DNA of 64,000 nucleotides from UBA5793 sp040255465 (GTDB lineage Bacteria; Planctomycetota; Phycisphaerae; Phycisphaerales; UBA5793). A model generated the notes under the pieces. The model saw only the letters and a list, made by a program, of their open reading frames with translations, had not been told where the DNA came from and did no database searches. The position numbers were made by a program, and so were the translations under genes. The stretch lies in NCBI GenBank assembly GCA_040255465.1, contig JBDZVA010000010.1:7774-71773 (forward strand), in the 5' to 3' direction. Positions 16,643 to 25,257 of the stretch are shown here, in pieces. Numbering within the stretch: the stretch's first letter is position 1; each line of letters opens with the position of its first letter.

Positions 16643-16696
16643 ACCGGCGACCCCAGCATTTTCAGTGCTGTGCTCTACCAACTGAGCTATCTGGCC
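16624..16696 (-). tRNA. tRNA-Phe (GAA)
   Basis: A 73-nt cloverleaf on the minus strand begins GGCCAGATAGCTCAGTTGG and ends with the matching acceptor GGCTCTGGCC plus discriminator A. The anticodon stem CAGCA/TGCTG encloses the loop CTGAAAA, anticodon GAA. The T-arm GGTTCAAGTCC is intact. CCA is not encoded. The integrase stop codon lies in its 3' part, so it probably served as the integration target. Confidence 0.96.
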
Positions 16697-16789
16697 GCAG
16701 CGGGAAGAATACGCGCTGCCGGGGAGGGGTCAAGCCTCGCGACTGAGCGTGCGGCAGGTCGCGCGGAGCCTCTCCTATCATCTTCGCCC

Positions 16790-17962
16790 ATGTCAGTCCA
16801 TGTCTGGATTACCGGTGTCGGTTTGCTCACGCCCCTTGGCACGTCGGCCTGGGGCACGCTGCGGGCGCTGCTCGATGGTCGCACGATCACCGATCGGCTC
16901 GCAGCTGTGACCGAGCCGCTTGAGGCTGAGCCGATCATCCATGGCACCGGCCACATCTTTGATTCTCAGCTCGGCCCCGGCGATCCCGCTGCGACGCTCG
17001 CGCTACGGGCGCTGCACGAAGCGGCTGGCAACGCGGGATTGCGCCCCGGCGACTGGGCCCACACACCGATTATCGTGGCATCGAGCAAGGGGGCAATCGG
17101 GGCGCTGTTCAATCGAATGACCCGTATCCCCGCCGCCACGCTCGGGCCGCATGGGCATTTGTGTTCTCTGATTCAGTCGCAGTTGCACGCACCCTCGTGC
17201 CGGGCGACGGTCGCGGCGTGCGCTTCGGGTTTGTTCGCTTTGGATTCGGCCCATCGCATGCTCCTGCGGGGTGAGGCGGAGCGCGTCGCGGTGGTCGGCG
17301 TGGAGGCGTCACTCGTGCCGCTGCTCGTGTGGAGTTACCGGCGACTGGGCGTGCTGCCGCCGGTGAGCAATGAAACCTATCGATGCCGGCCGCTGGACAC
17401 AGAGCGTTGCGGCTTCACACTCACGGAACAGGCCGCCGCGGTGATCATCGAATCCAAACCCCCGGCCGCAACCGGGCGCGGCGCCAATGCCATCAAGTCG
17501 ATGCGGCTGCTGGGCGTGCGCACCTCCAATGAGGCGTCCCACATCATCAAGTCGCCTGCGCATCCCGAAGCGCTGGATCGATTGTCGCGTTGGGCCTGCA
17601 GTGAATTCGGCACGATCGATCTGCTGCACCCCCACGCCACGGGCACCGTGGAGAATGACGAAGCGGAGATGCGGGTGCACGCCGGCGCGCTGGGCGCATC
17701 CGCGGAAACGACGCCGGCGTATGCCGTCAAGGGCGCCATCGGGCACGGCTTGGGCGCGGCGGGACTGGCCAGTGTGGTCGCAGCCTGCATGATTGCGCGT
17801 TGTGGCCGCGTGCCGCCCATGCCGTGGCTCACATCACCGATCGAAACGCCACTGCGGGTTTCTATGGAGGGAGCGCACGGCGCGTTCCGCCGACACGCGA
17901 TCTTCGCGAGCGGGTTCGGTGGGCACACGGCGGCGGCGGTCATCGAAGCGGATTCGGATTGA
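16790..17962 (+). CDS. Beta-ketoacyl-ACP synthase family protein
   Basis: This 390-residue thiolase-fold condensing enzyme has the nucleophile C144 in VAACASGL, H282 in PHATGT (matching the HGTGT motif) and H319 in KGAIGHGLGAAG. This is the Cys-His-His triad of KAS I/II-type enzymes that extend acyl chains on acyl carrier protein. The start at ATG 16790 gives the typical MSVHVWITGVGLLTPLG opening. It stands alone, with no acyl carrier or reductase genes nearby, and faces dapL tail to tail, 12 bp apart. It could act in fatty-acid or secondary lipid synthesis; the substrate is unknown. Confidence 0.86.
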   Translation: MSVHVWITGVGLLTPLGTSAWGTLRALLDGRTITDRLAAVTEPLEAEPIIHGTGHIFDSQLGPGDPAATLALRALHEAAGNAGLRPGDWAHTPIIVASSKGAIGALFNRMTRIPAATLGPHGHLCSLIQSQLHAPSCRATVAACASGLFALDSAHRMLLRGEAERVAVVGVEASLVPLLVWSYRRLGVLPPVSNETYRCRPLDTERCGFTLTEQAAAVIIESKPPAATGRGANAIKSMRLLGVRTSNEASHIIKSPAHPEALDRLSRWACSEFGTIDLLHPHATGTVENDEAEMRVHAGALGASAETTPAYAVKGAIGHGLGAAGLASVVAACMIARCGRVPPMPWLTSPIETPLRVSMEGAHGAFRRHAIFASGFGGHTAAAVIEADSD

Positions 17963-17974
17963 TCCCGGCGCTTC

Positions 17975-19171
17975 TTACCACTTCAGCTTCTTGAGCCGGT
18001 CGATCGTCTCTCGAATGCGATCGACCTCGACGGTCAACGCGGCGCGGAACCAGTTCTTCGCGTTGGCGCCGAATCCGCCGCCGGGCACGAAGACGACATT
18101 CGCCTCTTCGAGGCAGCGCGAACAGAACTGGAACGAGTCGTACCCCTTCGGGCACGGCGCCCAGACGAAGAACGAGGCGGTCGGCGGCGTGACGTCGACA
18201 CCGATCTCGCGCAGCCCGTTGCAGAGCACATCGCGGCGCTGCCGGTACGTCTCGCGCATGGCCACGACTTCCGGATGTTCACTGTGGTGCAGAGCGACCG
18301 CCCCCGCCTGCTGAATGGCATTGAACTGCCCCGAGTCGCAGTTGCCCTTCACCGCGCCGAGCGCCGAAATGACTTCCGGATGCCCCACTGCAAAGGCGAT
18401 GCGCCAGCCCGTCATGTTAAAGGTCTTGCTCAGCGAGTGGAACTCAATGCCGGGGAAGGTGTCGGGACTGAGACCCGGAACCTGCCACATCGAGGGCGGC
18501 TGCTTCTCGAAGAAGACCTCGCTGTACGCGTTGTCCGAGGCGAGGATGATGTCGTTGTCGGCGCAGAGTTGTACAGCCTGCGCATAGAAATCGAGATCGG
18601 CTACGGCGGCCGTCGGATTGCCCGGGTGGTTCACCCACATGAGCCGAGCCCGCTCGAGCGCCTCCGCGTCGATGGCGCCAAGATCAGGCAGCCAGCCGCG
18701 CTGGGCGGTGAGCGGCATTTCGATGTAGTCCGCGCCCGCGAAGATCGCGCCGCTGCGATAGACGGGATAGCCGATATCCGCGCCGAGCACCGCGTCACCG
18801 GGGTTGAGCACCGCCAGCGGCAGATGCGCGATGCCGTCTTTGCTGCCGATGCAGGTGAGAATGTGCGTGGCCGGATCGACGGTGATGTCAAAGCGCCGCT
18901 TGAGAAACCGCGCCGCAGCCTTGCGGAAGTCCGGATGACCGGCGTCGAAGGGATACGGATGGTTGCGCGGATCGCGAATCGCCTCGGCCATGGCGTCGAT
19001 GATGAACGAGGGCGTCGGACGGTCGGGATCGCCCACGCCGAGGTTGATCACGTCGGCGCCGGATGCGATCTTCGCGCGGCGCTTCCGATCGATCTCGATG
19101 AAGAGGTAGGGCGGCAGGTCGAGCAGTCGCTGGGATCGGATCGGACGCTTCTGCGTGGCGGTCGTAGACAT
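17975..19171 (-). CDS. dapL: LL-diaminopimelate aminotransferase-like class I/II aminotransferase
   Basis: This 398-residue PLP enzyme has the substrate loop NHPGNPT (181-187), D213 and Y216 (ASDNAYSEV) and the Schiff-base lysine K249 in SLSKTFNMTGWR. The opening SQRLLDLPPYLFIEIDRKRR and INLGVGDPD are typical of DapL, which makes LL-diaminopimelate from tetrahydrodipicolinate for lysine and peptidoglycan synthesis. The start at 19171 is chosen; the longer frame lacks family similarity. A related alanine- or aspartate-type aminotransferase cannot be excluded without a search. Confidence 0.85.
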   Translation of the reverse strand: MSTTATQKRPIRSQRLLDLPPYLFIEIDRKRRAKIASGADVINLGVGDPDRPTPSFIIDAMAEAIRDPRNHPYPFDAGHPDFRKAAARFLKRRFDITVDPATHILTCIGSKDGIAHLPLAVLNPGDAVLGADIGYPVYRSGAIFAGADYIEMPLTAQRGWLPDLGAIDAEALERARLMWVNHPGNPTAAVADLDFYAQAVQLCADNDIILASDNAYSEVFFEKQPPSMWQVPGLSPDTFPGIEFHSLSKTFNMTGWRIAFAVGHPEVISALGAVKGNCDSGQFNAIQQAGAVALHHSEHPEVVAMRETYRQRRDVLCNGLREIGVDVTPPTASFFVWAPCPKGYDSFQFCSRCLEEANVVFVPGGGFGANAKNWFRAALTVEVDRIRETIDRLKKLKW

Positions 19172-19267
19172 CGTCTCGGCTCTCCGGAAACGGGTGTTCA
19201 AGGTCAGCGCGCAGCATGATAGCCGAGAGCACATCGACGCTCGCGCTGAAATCACATCTGTCGGGCG

Positions 19268-19555
19268 TTATTGCGGCGACTGGTCGCGGTCGATGTCGCC
19301 GGAACTCATCTGCTGATGGTTGCGGTACAGGGCATAGCCGAAGCCGCCGACCATGGACATGGGGACGGCAATCATCGTGAGCACGGAGACGGAGTAGCCC
19401 ATCGAGACGTTTACGCCCGTCTCCTTGGCCTGTGCCTCGGTTTCTTCGCTGCACAAGGGGCATGCCAGCGCCGGGGCGGCGAGCGTCGCCGCCACCAGTG
19501 TCGCGGCGGCGCAGATCCGAACTCGACTTGATCGTGGGTTGAACATCGTGGCCAA
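19268..19555 (-). CDS. Small membrane protein with CPLC motif
   Basis: This 95-residue protein has a signal peptide ending APALA just before CPLCSEETEAQAKETG, then one membrane helix (about residues 52-75) and a short cytoplasmic tail. The CPLC pair at the start of the mature protein could bind copper or be redox active. It is the last gene of the minus-strand cytochrome oxidase cluster, 26 bp after the SCO-DUF420 gene, so a part in oxidase copper loading or assembly is plausible. I do not recognise a named family. Confidence 0.65.
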   Translation of the reverse strand: MATMFNPRSSRVRICAAATLVAATLAAPALACPLCSEETEAQAKETGVNVSMGYSVSVLTMIAVPMSMVGGFGYALYRNHQQMSSGDIDRDQSPQ

Positions 19556-19581
19556 TCCTATGCAGACTCGGGTCGCAGGTG

Positions 19582-20778
19582 CTAGCGAGCAGCGAGCATG
19601 GGTTCGAGGTGATAGAGCATGAGATAGACCATCACTCCGGTAACGGACACATACATCCAGATCGGCCAGGTGATCACCGCCAGCCGGCGATGGGCGTCAA
19701 ATCGCCCGGAGAGCGCGAGCCATAGTGTGCGGATCGCCAGAAAAGGCACCGTGGCGGCAAGCACGACGTGCGAGATGAGGATCGCATAGTACACCCAGCG
19801 CATCACGCCATCGACTTCCCACCTGGTGTGGCCGAGGCCCTGCTCCATCTGTCGCAACGTGTGGTAGGTGAGGTAGCAGACCAGAAAGACGACCGACACC
19901 ATGAATGCGCCGAGCATGACGCGCATGTGGGCGGCCCTGCGTCCCTTGCGGATGAGCAGCCGCCCGATGAGCAGCAGGAGCGCCGCGATGCCGTTGAGGG
20001 AGGCGTTGACCGTCGGCAGAGCGCTGAGCACGCCCGCGTACGTGCCCGTGGCCCCCGCCGCTGGAGTCGCGGCGAGCGTTCGCACGTCGGCAATGAGGCG
20101 CTGCATGTCATCCGCCTCAGTGCCGTAGTACCAGTCATGCACCTTGCCGGTCCGATCGATGAGGACCATGCGGCTGCTGTGTACGATCGGCCCGGCATGG
20201 TCCTGCGAGGAACGGCTTTGCGCCGCCTCTCCCTCTTCCTTCGCCTGCGTCTCGGCCGCCTCGCGCGGGTTCTCGGCGGTCAGGAACAGCGCGGCGGCGT
20301 ACTTCTGAATCTCGCCAAATTCGCCGGTCAGAAACGTCCAGTGATCCAGATCCGCGCCGTACGACTCGGCGTAGCGCTTGAGCGTGGCCGGGTCGTCGCG
20401 CCATGGGTCGCAGGTGACTGAGACCAGGTGCACGTCGTCAGACGGGCCGATGGCCTTCTGAAGCGTGCTCAGGTTGCCGGTCATGATCGGGCACGGGCCG
20501 GGACAGTTCGTGAAGATGAAGTCCACGACCCAGACCTTGCCCAGCAGACTCTGCGAATTGAACGGCTGATTGTCCTGGCTGGTCAGCGTGATGATCGGTG
20601 CGTCGAGCGTGGCGGCGGTGGACGCGCGCTCATCGCCGACCACATCCGCGCCTTTTGGCGGTCCGGGCGCAAAGCGAATCCACGACCAGATGATCATGCC
20701 GGCACAGACCGCGACCATGGCGACCCAGATGACGAGATCGAGCCGGGTCATGGCGCGTCGTGATCGTCGAGTGAACAT
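19582..20778 (-). CDS. SCO1/SenC copper chaperone fused to DUF420
   Basis: This 398-residue membrane protein joins two assembly factors. After an N-terminal helix (about 13-35) comes a thioredoxin-fold SCO domain with copper ligands C92 and C96 (NCPGPCP) and H200 (IVHSSRMVLID). Then, from about residue 250, come four helices of a DUF420 domain. SCO proteins load the CuA centre of cytochrome oxidase subunit II. The start at 20778 is used; an ATG at 20751 is an alternative. It lies 4 bp after the ABC permease within the oxidase cluster. Confidence 0.9.
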   Translation of the reverse strand: MFTRRSRRAMTRLDLVIWVAMVAVCAGMIIWSWIRFAPGPPKGADVVGDERASTAATLDAPIITLTSQDNQPFNSQSLLGKVWVVDFIFTNCPGPCPIMTGNLSTLQKAIGPSDDVHLVSVTCDPWRDDPATLKRYAESYGADLDHWTFLTGEFGEIQKYAAALFLTAENPREAAETQAKEEGEAAQSRSSQDHAGPIVHSSRMVLIDRTGKVHDWYYGTEADDMQRLIADVRTLAATPAAGATGTYAGVLSALPTVNASLNGIAALLLLIGRLLIRKGRRAAHMRVMLGAFMVSVVFLVCYLTYHTLRQMEQGLGHTRWEVDGVMRWVYYAILISHVVLAATVPFLAIRTLWLALSGRFDAHRRLAVITWPIWMYVSVTGVMVYLMLYHLEPMLAAR

Positions 20779-20782
20779 GAAT

Positions 20783-21625
20783 CTAGTGTCCTCGATGATC
20801 CGGCGACGCGACAACCCAGGTGGCCAGCGAGAGAGCCGCGACGGCAAACACGGCCGAAAGCGAAAGCGGAAGCCACTGGGGATTGCCGTTGAGCGGCGCT
20901 GAGATCGCCAGCGAACACCAGGTCAGCGGGTTGGCCAGCATGAGGTAGTGAAGAATCGGCGTCTGATTCGCCACGGGGAAGATCGCGCCCGATAGAGCCC
21001 ACATCGGCATGAGCACAAGATTCATGATCGCATGGAAGCCCTGAGTGGTTTCGCTCTTCCAGGCAAACGCGACCCCGATGCCGGTCATCATCAGCGTGGT
21101 GAACGCCAGCGCGAGCAGGATCAACCCGAGATTGGCCACCGATGGGAAGTGCGTCCACACCGGCGGGGCCAGCAGCAGCACCGCCGACTGGATGAACGCG
21201 ATGATCGCCCCTCCGAGCACCTTTCCCATGGCGATGGACCAGCGCGACGCGGGCGAGACGAGTACCGACTGGAGCCAGCCTTCGTTGCGGTCTTCGATCA
21301 CCGAGATGCTCGAAAAGATGGCGGTGAACAGCGCGACCATCGTCATCATGCCCGGCAGCAGGAACAGGCCATAGCCGCCCGGATAGGCGTCGGTTGGTCC
21401 GCTGAAATGATTGGAGAATCCGACGCCGAGAAAGGCCCAGAACATCAGCGGCGTGCCGATGGCGGCGGCGATGCGCGTGGGCTGGCGCTGGAACCGGACC
21501 AGTTCGCGCCAGAGGATGGTCCACATGACCGCGGCGCTGGAGACGCGTCGGGCGCCAAGTCCCTCACCGACGTCGCTGGAGAGCGTAGTGGAAACAACGG
21601 TGGTCGGAGTGGCAGACTGAGTCAT
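20783..21625 (-). CDS. ABC-2 type exporter permease
   Basis: This 280-residue protein has six predicted membrane helices in the ABC-2 pattern, including the conserved region around SVIEDRNEGWLQSVLVSPASRWSI, which precedes the third helix in this family. It begins 4 bp after the ATPase gene and must form the membrane half of the same exporter. It sits between heme A synthesis genes and the SCO gene, which points to export of a compound needed by the oxidase; the substrate is unknown. Confidence 0.88.
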   Translation of the reverse strand: MTQSATPTTVVSTTLSSDVGEGLGARRVSSAAVMWTILWRELVRFQRQPTRIAAAIGTPLMFWAFLGVGFSNHFSGPTDAYPGGYGLFLLPGMMTMVALFTAIFSSISVIEDRNEGWLQSVLVSPASRWSIAMGKVLGGAIIAFIQSAVLLLAPPVWTHFPSVANLGLILLALAFTTLMMTGIGVAFAWKSETTQGFHAIMNLVLMPMWALSGAIFPVANQTPILHYLMLANPLTWCSLAISAPLNGNPQWLPLSLSAVFAVAALSLATWVVASPDHRGH

Positions 21626-21629
21626 CGCA

Positions 21630-22586
21630 TCAGGATTCCTGAACAGGAGTGTAGGAATCCGACTCTCCCTCGTGCAGCGCGGCGCCGGTCAGGCTCACGA
21701 AGACATCGGCAAGCGTCGGCGGGGCCACGGTGAAGGGCGTGCCCATCCGGGCGAGCGTCGTGGCCGCCTCGACGCGCTGTGCATCATCGAGCGCCGCGGC
21801 CCACTGCGAACCGACGGAGCGCCACGGCGAGCCGAATTCCACCTTGGGCTGCTCCGAATCATGCACCGTCACAAACGCCTCACCCACACTGCGCCGCAGA
21901 TCGGTCGGCGTGCCGTTGGCGACGATCTCGCCCTGATGCATGAACACGGCCCGGTCGCAGCGATCGGCTTCATCAATGAGATGCGTGCTCATGAGCAGCG
22001 TCATGCCGGCTTCGCGCTGGCGGGTTTCAATCGCATCGAGGAACATCTCGCGCGCCGCCGGATCCAGGCCAACGGTCGGCTCGTCGAGCAGCAGCAGGCG
22101 CGGGTGGTGGAGCATGGCCCGGGCCAGATCAACGCGGCGTTTCAAACCACCCGAGAGCGTTTTGACGAGCGAGTCGCGCCGATCGGTCAGGGCCCCGCGC
22201 TCGAGCTCCTCGTCGATGCGGCGGCGGGCCAGCTCGCCGCTCAGACCATACAGGCTCGCCTGGCACTTCAGGTTCTCTTCAACGGAGAGATGGGGGTCGA
22301 GCCCGTTGGATTGAAACACCACACTCAGATGCGTGCGATACTGCTGAGGGTCGGCGAAGTTGTCCACAAGCAGTCGCCCCTGCGTGGCGGGCATCATGCC
22401 GCAGATCAGTCGCATCAGCGTGGACTTGCCGCTGCCGTTGGGCCCGAGCAACGCGACCGACTCTCCGGGCATGACGCTGAGCGAGACGCCCTTGAGCGCT
22501 TCGTGGGCCTCCTGGCCCCGGCGCTTGGGGTAGGTGAAGCGCAATCCCTCGATTTCAAGGATCGGACTGTTCTTGATATCAATCAT
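21630..22586 (-). CDS. ABC exporter ATP-binding protein
   Basis: This 318-residue ATPase has Walker A GPNGSGKST (48-56), the signature LSGGLKRRVDLARAM, Walker B LLLLDEPTVGLDP and the switch His in STHLIDEADR. These are the features of ABC-2-type exporters of the NatA/CcmA-like class. Translation starts at ATG 22586, which overlaps the ctaB stop as ATGA; the much longer open frame from 23318 is a read-through and is rejected. The permease follows at 4 bp. Confidence 0.92.
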   Translation of the reverse strand: MIDIKNSPILEIEGLRFTYPKRRGQEAHEALKGVSLSVMPGESVALLGPNGSGKSTLMRLICGMMPATQGRLLVDNFADPQQYRTHLSVVFQSNGLDPHLSVEENLKCQASLYGLSGELARRRIDEELERGALTDRRDSLVKTLSGGLKRRVDLARAMLHHPRLLLLDEPTVGLDPAAREMFLDAIETRQREAGMTLLMSTHLIDEADRCDRAVFMHQGEIVANGTPTDLRRSVGEAFVTVHDSEQPKVEFGSPWRSVGSQWAAALDDAQRVEAATTLARMGTPFTVAPPTLADVFVSLTGAALHEGESDSYTPVQES

Positions 22587-23557
22587 GATGACAACCAGCG
22601 CGGCAGGATCGCCGCATCCAGAACCATGACGCCGAGGAGAATCGGCAGAGAGATGATCGTAAGGAAGAACAGCCGCCGCGCGCTCGCCGGTGTTCGCTGC
22701 AGCGCGGCTCGCGCGGCAAAGACGAGTTGCACCACGCCCAGCACGAACGCGACCAGCAGGTACAGCGGCCCGACCATGCCCAGCACGCCGGGCAGCAGCG
22801 TGGCGGGGATCAGCACGGCACTCCAGCTGAGCATGTTCGCGCCGGTTCGCGCGCCCGTCGGATCGGTCACTGACATCACCGGAATCCCCGCCAGGGCGTA
22901 CTCGTCGCGGTAGAACCAGGCGATGGCGAGAAAGTGCGGCAACTGCCAGACGAACATGATCAGAAACAGCGTCAAGCCGCGCGCATCGACTGACCCCGTC
23001 GCAGCGGCCCAGCCGATGAGCGGCGGCAGTGCGCCGGGGACGGCCCCGATCAGGGTCGCCGTCGAACTGACTCGCTTCATCGGCGTGTAGACGAGGGCAT
23101 AGGTGATGATCGTCGCAAATGCAATCAACGCGGCCAGCGGCTGACCCGCCAACCACGCGAGTTGGGCCACGCCCAGCACCGCCAACAGCGCGCCGAAACG
23201 AAGCGCAGCGCTCGGGTCCAAACGTCGTCCCGCCAGCGGGCGATTCGCGGTGCGGTGCATGAGGCGATCGGTGTCGCGCTCGAACCACTGATTGAACACG
23301 GAACCGGCACCGGCGCACAGCGCCGTTCCCATCAATGTGTGGAGGGCCGTCATCGGCGATTCAATTGGCCGCGTGCCGATGCCCATCGCATAGCCGACGG
23401 CCGTGGTGACGAGCACGAGTGAGTTGAGCCGCGGCTTGGTCAGCTCGATGTAATCGCGCCATGCCGGGATAGCGGCGTGGTGCGCATCGTGCGCTGTGTG
23501 CGTCGCGCGAGCGACGACACGATCACGAACTCCCGCCGTGACATCGACCTGCATCAT
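22583..23557 (-). CDS. ctaB: Protoheme IX farnesyltransferase (heme O synthase)
   Basis: This 324-residue UbiA-type prenyltransferase attaches farnesyl to heme B to form heme O, the first step to heme A. The two aspartate motifs are visible as NQWFERDTDRLMHRTANRPL and YRDEYALAGIPVM, with about eight to nine helices between and around them. It overlaps ctaA by ATGA upstream and the ABC ATPase downstream, so the genes are co-translated. Confidence 0.95.
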   Translation of the reverse strand: MMQVDVTAGVRDRVVARATHTAHDAHHAAIPAWRDYIELTKPRLNSLVLVTTAVGYAMGIGTRPIESPMTALHTLMGTALCAGAGSVFNQWFERDTDRLMHRTANRPLAGRRLDPSAALRFGALLAVLGVAQLAWLAGQPLAALIAFATIITYALVYTPMKRVSSTATLIGAVPGALPPLIGWAAATGSVDARGLTLFLIMFVWQLPHFLAIAWFYRDEYALAGIPVMSVTDPTGARTGANMLSWSAVLIPATLLPGVLGMVGPLYLLVAFVLGVVQLVFAARAALQRTPASARRLFFLTIISLPILLGVMVLDAAILPRWLSS

Positions 23558-25194
23558 GCCAACCCCCGTTGCAGTCGCCCGGGTTCGGACACGACCCCAT
23601 CGTCTGTTGAAACGCGAGCCATCTTTTCGCGCTTGCCGCCCGGCTCACTGGCGATGAGTCCGAGCGTCAGCAGCCACGCCTCGAGCAACACCAGAGCGCC
23701 GACAATGACGTGCGACGAGACGAGCACCGTCACGCCGAAGTCGAGGACCTGGTCAAGTCGCTCCAGCCGAGTCGTAAGCCACCACGCCGTCGCACCGAGC
23801 AGGACCTGGATCACGACTGTCGCGATGAGCAGCAGACTGACATTGCGCATGGCGCGGCTTGTTGCATGCATCATGATGATCGAGGCGAGCATGAGCGCCG
23901 CTCCGACGACCGCCATGGCGCCAAAGACGTGCAGCAGCAACGCCCAGTCGGCGCCGAAGTGGCGTGTGATGGCGCCAAAGAGCGTCTGGCACAGCGCCAG
24001 CAGAACGAGCAGCAGGCCGACGCGCTGAGCGAGTCGATGGGAATCACCGTTGGCCATGGACCCGGCCGCGGTGCGTTGCGTGACCGCTCGCCAGAGCACA
24101 AAGGCCAGCAGCGTCGCCCCGAGGAGGAAGATCTGGGCCGTGCAGGCGTGAAACACCGCCAGCACATCCGCCGCCCCATCGCCGAATCGGTTCACAAACG
24201 TCACGCGGAATCCACCCAGCAGCCCCTGTCCGATGACCAGCGCCAGCGCAAGCACGCCCAGCCAGCCGAAGGGGCGACGCTGCGCGAATCGCGGCAATCG
24301 CCGGACCAACCGCGCGCCGACGCCGTGTTGTTCGTCTTCCCGGGTCCATGGGGCGCCACACTCAGGACATTGCCGGCGAGCAAGGCCCCGGATCGCGTAG
24401 CCGCACCTTGGGCACATCCCCGCTGCGAGCGCGATACTTCCACCCGCGTGCGGCGGACGGATCAACAGCCAGATGCACAGCGTGAGCACCTGCATGCCCA
24501 CGAGTGTGCCGATGAGTCGGTGCGCGTGTTCGTAGTAGATCCCTCCCACCATCTTGGTGAACGGGAAGAGGAACATGTTGTAGCCGTAACTCGTCGGCCA
24601 GTCGGGAACAGACAGACCGACTTCGAGCGAAGTCACGAGGCTGCCGACGGAGACCAGCACGAGCGTGGTGAAGACGACCAGCGTCGCGAGCATCGCCTGC
24701 GAGCGGGTCGCCGTCTCGATTGGGCGTGGAGGTCGGGTTCCGGCCAATGCGCGGCCCAGGCCCCCCATCAGCAGTCCGATGAGTCCTGCCGCGATGAGGT
24801 TGCCGGGGATCCAGGCCCAGTCTGAGAGACTCACGCGGCTGACCGCCGATGATGAACTGTCTCCGCTGTGAATGACTGAAGAAACCAGCAGGCAATTCGC
24901 GAGGCCGGCGATCAGCAGTGAGCCGACGGTGACGGCGATCGACCGCGTGCGCCATCCGATCACCACAGCGCCCAGCGTCAGCACGCCCAGCAGGACAGCC
25001 AGCAGCGCGCGGCTGTCAAGACTCACCTGCGGGAGCCGAGCCACGAACGCAATCACCCAGACGCATGTCGCCAGGAACATGCCGCGAGGCAGCGCCCGAT
25101 CGACCACATGGGCGCGATCAGGCGCGCCGAATTCACCCAATGGAGAACTCGACTTCGGACTGACACCGGCAGCACCCGAATGCAACACTGACAC
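23554..25194 (-). CDS. ctaA: Heme A synthase with inserted zinc ribbon
   Basis: This 546-residue polytopic membrane protein of the CtaA/Cox15 family oxidises heme O to heme A. Helix-bound histidines appear in EHAHRLIGTLVG, FHACTAQIF, LLHVFGAM and SSHVIVGAL, the pattern of paired heme ligands. Extra helices at the N-terminus make it longer than usual. In a loop, residues 261-280 hold CPRCGY...CPECG (C261, C264, C276, C279), a rubredoxin-like zinc ribbon not part of the standard family. It overlaps ctaB by ATGA and follows coxA by 63 bp. Confidence 0.9.
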   Translation of the reverse strand: MSVLHSGAAGVSPKSSSPLGEFGAPDRAHVVDRALPRGMFLATCVWVIAFVARLPQVSLDSRALLAVLLGVLTLGAVVIGWRTRSIAVTVGSLLIAGLANCLLVSSVIHSGDSSSSAVSRVSLSDWAWIPGNLIAAGLIGLLMGGLGRALAGTRPPRPIETATRSQAMLATLVVFTTLVLVSVGSLVTSLEVGLSVPDWPTSYGYNMFLFPFTKMVGGIYYEHAHRLIGTLVGMQVLTLCIWLLIRPPHAGGSIALAAGMCPRCGYAIRGLARRQCPECGAPWTREDEQHGVGARLVRRLPRFAQRRPFGWLGVLALALVIGQGLLGGFRVTFVNRFGDGAADVLAVFHACTAQIFLLGATLLAFVLWRAVTQRTAAGSMANGDSHRLAQRVGLLLVLLALCQTLFGAITRHFGADWALLLHVFGAMAVVGAALMLASIIMMHATSRAMRNVSLLLIATVVIQVLLGATAWWLTTRLERLDQVLDFGVTVLVSSHVIVGALVLLEAWLLTLGLIASEPGGKREKMARVSTDDGVVSEPGRLQRGLA

Positions 25195-25257
25195 ACCTTC
25201 TTACCCGCGGGCGCCCCTGGCATGGTGCTCCGGATCGAGTCCGTCGCACCCCCAGCC

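Noticed and set aside
22587..23318. N-terminal extension of the ABC ATPase frame by about 244 residues
   Set aside because: It lies out of frame within ctaB, is Arg-rich, and the ATPase has a proper ATG overlapping the ctaB stop.
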